This document shows, one piece after another, positions 51,131-58,821 of a stretch of 62,513 bases of DNA. Position 1 is the first letter of the stretch; each line of letters opens with the position of its first letter. The stretch is from Bacteroidota bacterium (lineage in GTDB: Bacteria; Bacteroidota; Bacteroidia; Chitinophagales; Saprospiraceae), in the NCBI GenBank assembly GCA_963169325.1, contig CAUJEY010000338.1, forward strand, positions 1 to 62,513, in the 5' to 3' direction. Position numbers and translations under genes: made by a program. The notes beneath the pieces were generated by a model. That model saw only the letters and a program-made list of their open reading frames with translations. It did not search any database and had not been told where the DNA came from.

Positions 51131-51673
51131 TTAGTTGTTTTCCCGGTACTCCTCCCAGCTCGTCTCTTTGTATTTTTCTTCGGCGGCGAATTTGAGTTCT
51201 TTCAACATATCGGGTGCCTCTTTGTATCCTGGCGAAACCATGATCCGTTCAAATTTTTCATTGAGGTAGACCATGGAAGGGTAGCCCATTTTCCCGTCCA
51301 GCAGGGCATAGGCGAGTGCGTGTACGCCGCGACCGTTTCCGCTGTCGACGTATTTGAAGGATTCTCCGTTAAATTTTATTTCGGCTTTCTGTTCCGCATC
51401 GAGTTTGACCGGGTAGTAATTTGCGGCCATGTAAGCGGACACTTTTTCGTCGGAAAAAGTAGATTTATCCATTCGTTTGCACCAGCCGCACCAATCGGTG
51501 TACACGTCTACAAACATCTTTTTAGGCTTGGTTTTATTCAATTCTACCGCTTCTTCCCAGGTGTACCATTTTAACGCGGCCTTGGGGGCGGATGGTTGAT
51601 CTGCGAATCGAAAAGCGGCCAGGACGAAGATCGCCGATGCCGCGAAGAGAAACGGAAGCATAACATTTTTCAT
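51131..51673 (-). CDS. Exported thioredoxin-family protein
   Basis: 180 aa. Cleavable or anchoring signal at ~1-24, then a thioredoxin fold with active site WCGWCK (Cys62, Cys65) preceded by FVDVYTD. The cis-Pro is in MGYPSMVYL at ~131. WCGWCK is typical of DUF255/thioredoxin-7-like periplasmic proteins (DsbD-gamma-like reductants). It probably reduces periplasmic disulfides; no dsbD-like partner is adjacent. It is downstream of and on the same strand as the RMD1-family gene, but 109 bp away. Confidence 0.9.
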   Translation of the reverse strand: MKNVMLPFLFAASAIFVLAAFRFADQPSAPKAALKWYTWEEAVELNKTKPKKMFVDVYTDWCGWCKRMDKSTFSDEKVSAYMAANYYPVKLDAEQKAEIKFNGESFKYVDSGNGRGVHALAYALLDGKMGYPSMVYLNEKFERIMVSPGYKEAPDMLKELKFAAEEKYKETSWEEYRENN

Positions 51674-51782
51674 AAGCTTAATTTACACCGTTATTTAGTT
51701 GGAAAAATTCTCCATGCAGGAGGGTGATAAAACGCACCTCAAAGGTAAAAACACCTTTTGCCGCCGTCCCGTTAAAGTTTTA

Positions 51783-52559
51783 CTAAAAAATTTTCGACAA
51801 AAACAGATCGAGCACCTCGATACAGATCAGGATGATGATGATCCATTCGAGTTTGCTGCTTTCCCGGTGCAGGTAGAGTTCGCGAAAGATGGAGAGATTG
51901 TCTTCGATGATTTTAAAGGTATATTCGATTTCTTTGAAACGAGTGGGCAGCTCGAAGGTACGGGAAAGGCCCCGGTGGACGCGGTCGAGGTATTCTTCTT
52001 CCCAGGTAGGGTCGGGACCGTCGAAAATATAAAGATTTTCCACCACTTTGTTTTTGCTGTTCAGGGTGCGGCCGATGAAGCGCAGCATGTTGACGCGGCT
52101 GATCCGGATATTCCCTTCGGTTTCCATTTGGTTGGTAAAGCCCCGGATTTCGCTGAGCAGCGATTGCGCGCGTTGCGCGTAGTAGTCCATGGCTACCGAC
52201 TGGGCGAGGTTGAGCATGGCTATTTTAATGACATCATCGGTGAGTTTTGGCGCGCTAAGGCTGCCGAAATGGAAGGTAAGTTGTTCGCCTTCCTTTTCCA
52301 TAATCTCGAAATCATCCTGTATTTTCTCCGGAAGCGGGTTGATACTGAATTGCTGGAGCAACATTAAATTTTTGCTTACATCCACGTCGGGCATATTGGC
52401 AAACACGACAACGCCATAGTCGAAAGCATAAAAAAAAGAAGTTTCATCTGCGCGGTAAAACAATTCGGAGGGGTTTTCCTGCAATAAGGTAGCGGCATAC
52501 GCTTCTTTGATGGATTTGAGCGCCAATTGCTCTGCAAGGTGAAAGGCCGTTATTTTCAT
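51783..52559 (-). CDS. RMD1/DUF155-family protein with C-terminal membrane anchor
   Basis: 258 aa from ATG 52559 (MKITAFHLAEQ); the frame to 52595 is rejected. Family blocks: FYAFDYGVVVFANM, DVIKIAMLNLAQSVAMDYYAQRAQ at ~115-140, SRVNMLRFIGRTLNSKNKVVENLYIFDGPD, and a helix EIEYTFKIIEDNLSIFRELYLHR before a hydrophobic tail WIIIILICIEVLDLFL. The eukaryotic relatives (yeast Rmd1, mitochondrial RMND1) are needed for meiotic division or mitochondrial translation. The bacterial function is not known. Confidence 0.88.
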   Translation of the reverse strand: MKITAFHLAEQLALKSIKEAYAATLLQENPSELFYRADETSFFYAFDYGVVVFANMPDVDVSKNLMLLQQFSINPLPEKIQDDFEIMEKEGEQLTFHFGSLSAPKLTDDVIKIAMLNLAQSVAMDYYAQRAQSLLSEIRGFTNQMETEGNIRISRVNMLRFIGRTLNSKNKVVENLYIFDGPDPTWEEEYLDRVHRGLSRTFELPTRFKEIEYTFKIIEDNLSIFRELYLHRESSKLEWIIIILICIEVLDLFLSKIF

Positions 52560-52694
52560 ACGAACATAAAACCGGTAGCCGGTGTTTTGTTTCAATTATT
52601 TCCAAATGTATGGCGCCCGGTGTTAATTTTTCTGCCAACCCGGTGTAAAGTTGCACACTTGCGACATTGAATTCATCACTTTCGACATTTCAAC

Positions 52695-52702
52695 TACCTT
52701 TG
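52695..52702 (+). promoter_or_regulatory. -7 element of the BASS transporter gene
   Basis: TACCTTTG, exact match, 22 nt before the TTG start at 52725. It supports that non-ATG start, since the next ATG is far inside the first helix. Confidence 0.45.
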
Positions 52703-52724
52703 GCACAAACAAACAACCACAATT

Positions 52725-53630
52725 TTGGCCCCTACGCAAGTTGTTGACCTCGCAGTCAGTACCGTATTAGGATTGATCATGTTTGGCATAGGGTTGTCGC
52801 TCACGGCGGGCGATTTTACCCGGATAATTCGTTATCCCAAAGCGCTTCTTTCTGCCTTGGGTGCGCAGATGCTGGGTTTGCCCATTCTTGCCTTTCTCAT
52901 CAACCTGATAGTTCCCTTGCCGGCCGAATTAAAGGTAGGATTCATCATTTTGGCTGCCAGCCCGGGGGGCGCTACTTCGGGTTTTCTGACCTATTTATGG
53001 CGCGGGAATGTAGCCTTATCGCTCTCAATTACGTCGATAAACAGTTTTCTCACCTTGTTTTCCATTCCGCTTGTCGTGAACCTCGGTTTGCGCGTTTTTA
53101 TGGGCCGGGAAACGGATTTGCACCTGCCGTTTTGGGAAACTGTTCAGCATATCTTTTTTATCACCATTATTCCGGCTTCCATCGGCGTGTATGTCCGGCA
53201 TCGTTTCCCCATTTTTGCCGATAAAATCCGTATTCCGGCCAAATATGTAATGTTGGTGTTCCTGGCCATCGTTTTTTTGATCAAAATGTTTGCCGGGGAA
53301 AGTCATGGCGGCGCAGGGCTGACACTGGAAGATTTTATTCGAATTTCACCTGTGGCGTTGATCCAAAACGCGGCATGTTTGCTCTTCGGCTACTTTTTTA
53401 TGTACTATATGGGGCTTACCCACCCGTCGCGACTCACGGCTGCCATGGAAAGCGGCGTTCAAAATACCACGCTCGCTTTTTTGATTGCCAGTAATATGCT
53501 CGGTATGCAGGAAATGGTAAAACCAGCATTGGTTTACTCCCTGTACTCGTTCTGGACGGCTTGTTTGTTTGCCTATTTTTCCAACAAGGTGAACGGAAAT
53601 CCGGTAGATGGGGTGGACGGTAGACGGTAG
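52725..53630 (+). CDS. Bile acid:sodium symporter (BASS) family transporter
   Basis: 301 aa, nine to ten transmembrane helices. FGIGLSLTAGDF in the first pair, VGFIILAASPGGATSGFLTYLWRGNVALS (Na+-site helix crossing, with the PGG motif) and ESGVQNTTLAF in the second repeat are diagnostic. Substrates in bacteria include organic anions, pantoate and pyruvate; not deducible here. Start codon TTG at 52725, placed by the upstream promoter. The last residues (NPVDGVDGRR-stop) are encoded by the beginning of the ACGGTNG array, which also provides the TAG stop. Confidence 0.92.
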   Translation: MAPTQVVDLAVSTVLGLIMFGIGLSLTAGDFTRIIRYPKALLSALGAQMLGLPILAFLINLIVPLPAELKVGFIILAASPGGATSGFLTYLWRGNVALSLSITSINSFLTLFSIPLVVNLGLRVFMGRETDLHLPFWETVQHIFFITIIPASIGVYVRHRFPIFADKIRIPAKYVMLVFLAIVFLIKMFAGESHGGAGLTLEDFIRISPVALIQNAACLLFGYFFMYYMGLTHPSRLTAAMESGVQNTTLAFLIASNMLGMQEMVKPALVYSLYSFWTACLFAYFSNKVNGNPVDGVDGRR

Positions 53631-53722
53631 ACGGTGGGCGGTAGACGGTAGACGGTGGACGGTAGACGGTGGACGGTAGACGGTAGACGGTGGACGGTGG
53701 ACGGTAAACGGTAGACGGTGTA
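53608..53722. repeat. ACGGTAG/ACGGTGG heptamer array
   Basis: About 15 tandem 7-bp words, all in one orientation, starting inside the last codons of the BASS transporter and ending ~20 nt before the thioesterase start codon. It is the cleanest heptameric array in the window. Confidence 0.95.
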
Positions 53723-53741
53723 AATCACTAAATAAGATAAA

Positions 53742-54170
53742 ATGCTTTGGAAACATCCGGCGACAGTTGAAGGAATTAATGCCCTGAGCGCCCACTCCAT
53801 GTCGGCCGAACTGGGTATCGTATTCACCGAAATCGGTGATGATTATGTGGCAGCCACCATGCCGGTAAACGCCAAAACCGTGCAGCCGTACCGGATTTTG
53901 CATGGCGGCGCTAATGTGGTGCTGGCAGAAACATTGGGTAGCATTGCCAGTACACTCTGTATCGAAGACCCCACCGCGCAAACCGGGGTTGGATTGGAAA
54001 TAAATGCCAATCACCTTAAAAGTGTCCGCGAGGGTGGCATGGTCACCGGCGTTTGCCGGCCGGTTCGGGTGGGCCGGCAGATTCATGTGTGGCAAATCGA
54101 GATACGGGATGAAAGCGGGGATTTGTCGTGCATTAGCCGACTCACCGTGGCGATTGTGAACAGAAGATGA
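53742..54170 (+). CDS. Hotdog-fold acyl-CoA thioesterase (PaaI/MenI-like)
   Basis: 142 aa, single hotdog domain. Conserved ILHGGANVVLAETLGSIAS at ~50-69 carries the HGG and downstream acidic residue of PaaI/YbdB/MenI enzymes. GLEINANHLKSVREG is the following substrate-loop strand. It hydrolyses aryl- or acyl-CoA; DHNA-CoA (menaquinone path) is possible, but no men genes are nearby. It begins after the ACGGTNG array and ends ahead of a new promoter at 54194. Confidence 0.9.
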   Translation: MLWKHPATVEGINALSAHSMSAELGIVFTEIGDDYVAATMPVNAKTVQPYRILHGGANVVLAETLGSIASTLCIEDPTAQTGVGLEINANHLKSVREGGMVTGVCRPVRVGRQIHVWQIEIRDESGDLSCISRLTVAIVNRR

Positions 54171-54193
54171 CGCTCAACTGTCTTGGGTTGTAT

Positions 54194-54201
54194 TACTTTT
54201 G
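54194..54201 (+). promoter_or_regulatory. -7 element of the choice-of-anchor-B gene
   Basis: TACTTTTG, exact match, 79 nt before the ATG at 54280. It supports the later start rather than the in-frame ATG at 54199. Confidence 0.45.
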
Positions 54202-54279
54202 CCCCCCCTATATTTATCGAATGTTGCGATATTCAACGTTCTGCTTTTTACTTACCAACCTTTTTCCTTGCTGATTTTC

Positions 54280-56649
54280 ATGAAAAAACTGCTTCAATCG
54301 GCCGTGCTTGCCTTTGTGTTGGCCCTGGCTCTCCCGCTTCATGCCCAAGACTACCACATTCAACTGCGGGCCACGCTCGATTACCCGGGTCAAACCTTGT
54401 CTAATATTTGTGGCTATGCCCAAAATGGGCAGGAATTTGCTTTAGTTGGCGCCTCCAAAGGGTTGTCCATCGTTGATGTAACCAATCCGGAAAATATTTA
54501 TGAGATTGTACAAATTCCCGGACCGAACAACCGCTGGCGGGAAATTAAAACCTACGGCCATTATGCTTACGTGACGACAGAAGGCGGCGGCGGCGTACAA
54601 ATCGTAGACCTGAGCGGATTACCCGGCTCAAATTTGACCTACCATAGTTATACGGATAGCGGTCAGTTGAATAATATTCACGCCTTGCATATCGACATCA
54701 CTAAAGGCATACTGTACACCTACGGCGGTAACCAGACAGTCGCGTTGGCGCACGATCTGAATCAGGACCCGTACAACCCGGTTTATCTGGGCAGGTTCGA
54801 TCAACTCGGTTATGTACACGACGGCTACGCAGACAACGACACCTTGTACGCCTGCCATATTAACTCCGGTATCATGTCCATCGTCGATATGAGCGATAAA
54901 AGCAATCCGGTCTTGCTGGGCTCCATAGAGACGCCGGGTAAATTCACGCACAATTCCTGGCTGCTCGACGACCATCAACATATTCTAACCACCGACGAAG
55001 AATTTCCTTCATTCGTAACTGCCTACGACGTCAGCGACCCGGGCGATATCCGTGAACTGGATCGCATTGCCCGCGATGAGGGTATGCAATCGATCGGTCA
55101 TAATACGCATGTGCTGAACGACTGGGCGATCACCTCCTGGTACACCGACGGCCTGACGATCGTGGACGCGCACCGCCCCATCAATCTGATCCAGGTGGCG
55201 CGTTTCGATACCTGGGCTGCCGACGGCAAGTTCGATGGTTGTTGGGGCGTTTATCCGTTCCTGCCCTCGGGCAATATCGTGGCTTCCAATATTCCGATTT
55301 TCCAGAACCCGGGAGCCGGCGCCGGGCGTTTATTCGTGCTGTCGCCCACATACCTCCGCGCTTGTTATCTGGAAGGACAAATTGTAGATGGTTGTACCGG
55401 TCAGGCGCTCATCGGCGCCGATATCAAGATCAACCACACCGATCCACTGAATTTTACCCAATCTGATAATACCGGCATTTATCGCACCGGCCAACCTACA
55501 CCGGGCAATTTTACCGCAACGATCAGTAAAGCGGGTTATTTGTCCCAAACAATCAATATTTCGCTGAAAACAGCGGAAGTTACTGAACTGAACGTGACGC
55601 TGGAGCCGTCAGCGGCGTTCAACGTAGCGGCGGTTGTGATGGATATGCAGGGCGGGACGCCGTTGGCCAATACCGATATCGCACTGAATGGCGATGTGCA
55701 GTCGTATAATCTCAAAACGGATGCCTTCGGAAAGGTGGATATTTCGTGTATGCCGGGCGGCAATTACCGCGCGGGCGCCTGGGGCTATAAGGTGGCCAAT
55801 GTGGTGGTAAACGCCGATGGTACGCTTTCGATCCCGTTAGCGCCTGGCTATTACGACGATTTTGAACTGGATTTAGGCTGGAGCACCACGGCCACCGCTT
55901 CTGCCGGACTTTGGGAACGCGGCACACCGGTAGGCACGATATTTAATAATGTGGTAAGCAATCCCGATTTAGATATCGATTCCGATGCGGGCAGTGAATG
56001 TTATATTACAGGTAATGCCGGTGGAGGCGCCGGCACTGATGATATAGACAATGGCAGTGTTACCCTGTCCAGCCCGGCGATGCAATTGGCCCAATATGCC
56101 GACGCGGTGCTGAATTTTTGGTACTGGTTTTTTAATGACGGCGGCTCGGGCAACCCTAACGATAAATTTACGGTACGCCTTTCCAATGGCCAACAAACGG
56201 CCATCGTGTTTGCCGACAGCCTGTCGCAAAGCCAGTGGCGCTACTCCGGGGAAATTCATCTGCGGGATTTTTTGCCCTTGACCGATAATATGCGGGTGGA
56301 ATTTATCGCAATCGATCAAAATCCCGGCCATTTGGTGGAGGCCGGCGTGGATGTATTTACCGTGACGCCGGGCGCGGTTGCGACTATCGAGCCGGACCCA
56401 AATGCGCAACTTTTCCTGACCCCGAATCCGTCTGTTTCTGAATTTCAAGTGAATTACAACTGGCCGGACAGGAACAACGTGAGTCTTGAAGTACGCAATT
56501 TGCTGGGTCAGGTGGTGAATAGCCAACAACTGAATGCCAGTGCGGGTACTACCCGTTTTGGCAACACCCTGCCCGCCGGTGTTTACCTGGTTACGTTACG
56601 GTCGGAGGACCGGCAAAGTGTGATTGTCAAGGCGGTGAAACAAAACTAA
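54280..56649 (+). CDS. Secreted choice-of-anchor-B (LVIVD-repeat) protein with T9SS sorting domain
   Basis: 789 aa. Signal peptide MKKLLQSAVLAFVLALALPLHAQ. Residues ~25-380 form a beta-propeller-like region of LVIVD-type repeats (GLSIVDVTNPENI, GVQIVDLSGLPG, IMSIVDMSDKSNPV, GLTIVDAHRP), as in choice-of-anchor-B proteins. A CarboxypepD_reg-like domain follows at ~390-465 (LEGQIVDGCTGQALIGADI), then a second beta-sandwich repeat. A jelly-roll-like domain lies at ~550-700, and a type A T9SS signal ends the protein (TPNPSVSEF, VRNLLGQ, GVYLVTLRS). Probably a cell-surface adhesion or scaffold protein; no catalytic motif is seen. nth starts 2 bp after the stop. Confidence 0.9.
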   Translation: MKKLLQSAVLAFVLALALPLHAQDYHIQLRATLDYPGQTLSNICGYAQNGQEFALVGASKGLSIVDVTNPENIYEIVQIPGPNNRWREIKTYGHYAYVTTEGGGGVQIVDLSGLPGSNLTYHSYTDSGQLNNIHALHIDITKGILYTYGGNQTVALAHDLNQDPYNPVYLGRFDQLGYVHDGYADNDTLYACHINSGIMSIVDMSDKSNPVLLGSIETPGKFTHNSWLLDDHQHILTTDEEFPSFVTAYDVSDPGDIRELDRIARDEGMQSIGHNTHVLNDWAITSWYTDGLTIVDAHRPINLIQVARFDTWAADGKFDGCWGVYPFLPSGNIVASNIPIFQNPGAGAGRLFVLSPTYLRACYLEGQIVDGCTGQALIGADIKINHTDPLNFTQSDNTGIYRTGQPTPGNFTATISKAGYLSQTINISLKTAEVTELNVTLEPSAAFNVAAVVMDMQGGTPLANTDIALNGDVQSYNLKTDAFGKVDISCMPGGNYRAGAWGYKVANVVVNADGTLSIPLAPGYYDDFELDLGWSTTATASAGLWERGTPVGTIFNNVVSNPDLDIDSDAGSECYITGNAGGGAGTDDIDNGSVTLSSPAMQLAQYADAVLNFWYWFFNDGGSGNPNDKFTVRLSNGQQTAIVFADSLSQSQWRYSGEIHLRDFLPLTDNMRVEFIAIDQNPGHLVEAGVDVFTVTPGAVATIEPDPNAQLFLTPNPSVSEFQVNYNWPDRNNVSLEVRNLLGQVVNSQQLNASAGTTRFGNTLPAGVYLVTLRSEDRQSVIVKAVKQN

Positions 56650-56651
56650 AA

Positions 56652-57278
56652 ATGACGCCAAAACGTAAAGCGAAGGAAATCGCCAAAATTTTGGACCAAC
56701 TTTACCCTGAAACACCTATTCCGCTCCAACACGAGGATGCGTACACGCTCCTCGTTGCAGTGGTTTTGTCGGCTCAATGTACCGACGTACGGGTAAACCA
56801 GATTACGCCTTTGCTTTTTGCGCGGGCCGATAATCCGCAGGACATGATTAAACTTTCGGTAGAAGAAATCCGGGAGATCATCATGCCCTGCGGGCTGTCG
56901 CCGGCTAAATCGAAGGCTATTTGGGGCCTTTCAAAAATTTTGGTGGAAAAATACAACGGCCAGGTACCGCAATCTTTTGAGGAGTTGGAGGCATTGCCGG
57001 GAGTGGGCCATAAAACCGCTTCCGTCGTTATGTCGCAGGCCTTCGGTGTGCCGGCCTTTCCGGTTGATACCCATATTCATCGCCTGGCCGCGCGTTGGGG
57101 CCTGAGTGACGGGAAAAACGTGGAAAGAACGGAACGCGACCTGAAAGCATTATTTCCGGAAGATACCTGGAACAAATTGCATTTGCAAATCATCTATTTC
57201 GGGCGGGAGTATTGCCCGGCGCGTGGGCACGTCAAGGAAAAGTGTCCGATTTGTTCGGTGTATGGGGAGGGGGAGTAG
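56652..57278 (+). CDS. nth: Endonuclease III-type DNA glycosylase with incomplete Fe-S motif
   Basis: 208 aa. Excises oxidised pyrimidines and nicks the AP site. Helix-hairpin-helix LPGVGHKTASVVM with catalytic Lys121, and catalytic Asp139 in FPVDTHIHR, are intact. The C-terminal [4Fe-4S] loop is not: E. coli Nth has C-x6-C-x2-C-x5-C, whereas here only Cys188, Cys198 and Cys201 remain and the protein ends seven residues later. The cluster is therefore probably absent or altered. The gene starts 2 bp after the choice-of-anchor-B gene. A GTCATTGGGC array begins at its stop codon. Confidence 0.93.
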   Translation: MTPKRKAKEIAKILDQLYPETPIPLQHEDAYTLLVAVVLSAQCTDVRVNQITPLLFARADNPQDMIKLSVEEIREIIMPCGLSPAKSKAIWGLSKILVEKYNGQVPQSFEELEALPGVGHKTASVVMSQAFGVPAFPVDTHIHRLAARWGLSDGKNVERTERDLKALFPEDTWNKLHLQIIYFGREYCPARGHVKEKCPICSVYGEGE

Positions 57279-57556
57279 GCGTCATTGTTCGTCATTAGGC
57301 GTCATTGTTCGTCATTAATCGTCATTGGGCGTCATTAATTGTCATTGGGCGTCATTAATCGTCATTGGGCGTCATTAATCGTCATTGGGCGACCACGTGG
57401 GTCGCCCATACTGAAATTGTCAATTGGTTCGTGTAGGGGCGACCCTCGTGGTCGCCCAATGACATCCAATGACGTAATGACGTCCCAATAACGCCCCAAT
57501 AACGCCCAATGACATAATGACGCCCAATGACGATTAATGACGCCCAATGACGTCTT
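57279..57556. repeat. GTCATTGGGC decamer array forming a ~280-nt hairpin
   Basis: The left half is built from GTCATTGGGC/GTCATTAATC/GTCATTGTTC 10-bp words, and the right half from their complements (GCCCAATGAC, GATTAATGAC). In the middle lie GGGCGACCACGTGGGTCGCC and GGGGCGACCCTCGTGGTCGC, each palindromic. It spans the whole gap between convergent nth and the coiled-coil membrane gene, and starts directly after the nth TAG. Confidence 0.93.
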
Positions 57557-58067
57557 ACTCCCCTTCACATCTCCGCTTCGCTGCTCCCACCATTTTTCGC
57601 GCAAACTCGATCTCCGGCTGGATCAGTTTGTTTTCCGGCAGGTTTTGGTTTTGCAACAGGTTTTTTTCCACCTCTTCAAAACGGCCCTCGCTGATGGCTA
57701 ATTCATACCGGAACTGGTTGGCGTCGCGAAACCTGGTAAATGAAGCGGTATGGTCATCTTTTGGGCGAATCAGCAGATACAAAATACATAACACCAGTGC
57801 GCTGAGAAAGCCGCCGAACCCGAAAAGTGCCATTGCCTTTAAGCCGAACCCGCCTTTTTGTACCCGCAGCCGTTCGTAGTCCAGTTGGAGTTGGTGCCGG
57901 TCTTCGTGCAGGCGTTTGGCTAATTGCCGTTCGGCAAAAAGATCGTCGGCATATTGCTGACGCAGTTTTTCAATTTCTTGCGCGTACTTTTGCGCTTTAT
58001 TTTCGGCTTCCCGCAATGCTGCTTCCAGTGCAGAAATACGTGCCTCGTAGGTCGGATTTGTTTCCAT
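57555..58067 (-). CDS. Coiled-coil membrane protein, 170 aa
   Basis: Start ATG 58067 (METNPTYEARIS). Residues ~6-80 form a heptad-patterned coiled coil rich in Glu/Gln/Lys. One transmembrane helix lies at ~93-115 (ALFGFGGFLSALVLCILYLLI), and ~50 residues follow on the other side. No catalytic motif and no family recognised. Divergent from bshB1 with only 15 bp between start codons, so the two share a compact promoter region. Confidence 0.75.
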   Translation of the reverse strand: METNPTYEARISALEAALREAENKAQKYAQEIEKLRQQYADDLFAERQLAKRLHEDRHQLQLDYERLRVQKGGFGLKAMALFGFGGFLSALVLCILYLLIRPKDDHTASFTRFRDANQFRYELAISEGRFEEVEKNLLQNQNLPENKLIQPEIEFARKMVGAAKRRCEGE

Positions 58068-58082
58068 TTGGCAAAAATAACG

Positions 58083-58805
58083 ATGAAAACAGACATTCTC
58101 GCAATTGGTATTCATCCGGACGACGTAGAGTTGAGCGCTTCCGGTACTTTACTCCGGCATGCGGCCATGGGGCGGTCCTTCGGTTTACTCGATCTTAGCC
58201 TTGGCGAACTCGGCACCCGGGGCACGCCAGAGATGCGCACGCGTGAAGCAATGGAGGCTGCTTCGATACTTGGAGCGGCTTTTCGTATGCAGCTGGATCT
58301 CCCGGATGGCCTGTTTGCCTGGTCTCCCGAAAATTTGAATAAAATCATTCGAGCCATCCGAACCTACCAGCCCGATATTGTATTGTGCAATGCCCCGGAC
58401 GATCGCCACCCCGACCACGGCCGTTCGGCCAGATTGGTGGCGGATGCCTGTTTTTATGCCGGATTGCCCAAAATCGAAACCGCAGGGCCGGACGGCAAGC
58501 TCCAAGCACCCTGGCGACCTAAAACCGTTTACCACTACATTCAGGACAAACAATTGACGCCCGATTTTGTGGTGGATATCACGCCCTGGTTCGATCAAAA
58601 AATGAAGGCAATTCTCGCTTTTCGCTCCCAATTTTATGATGAAGAACACCCCGGCGGCCCGCAAACCCCTATTTCCGGTAAAGAGTTCCTCGATTTCATG
58701 GAAGCCAAGGCACGGGTATTCGGACGCCCGGCCCAGGTCAAATACGCAGAAGGGTTCATCTGCGCGCGTACACCGGGTGTCGGGAATTTGTTTGACTTAA
58801 TTTAA
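58083..58805 (+). CDS. bshB1: Bacillithiol biosynthesis deacetylase BshB1
   Basis: 240 aa LmbE-like zinc deacetylase. Converts GlcNAc-malate to GlcN-malate in bacillithiol synthesis. AIGIHPDDVELSASGT gives the HPDD zinc/catalytic motif at residues 11-14; NAPDDRHPDHGRSARL gives the later His ligand; SLGELGTRGTPEMRTREA is the substrate loop. I start at ATG 58083; the frame to 57924 is antisense to the neighbouring gene. bshA and bshC are not in the window. It implies that this organism uses bacillithiol as a low-molecular-weight thiol. Confidence 0.94.
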   Translation: MKTDILAIGIHPDDVELSASGTLLRHAAMGRSFGLLDLSLGELGTRGTPEMRTREAMEAASILGAAFRMQLDLPDGLFAWSPENLNKIIRAIRTYQPDIVLCNAPDDRHPDHGRSARLVADACFYAGLPKIETAGPDGKLQAPWRPKTVYHYIQDKQLTPDFVVDITPWFDQKMKAILAFRSQFYDEEHPGGPQTPISGKEFLDFMEAKARVFGRPAQVKYAEGFICARTPGVGNLFDLI

Positions 58806-58821
58806 GACGTTTGAGAAGCGC

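Noticed and set aside
53573-53827. 84-codon minus-strand frame rich in YRLPSTVHRLPST
   Set aside because: It is only the translation of the ACGGTNG heptamer array and not a repeat protein.
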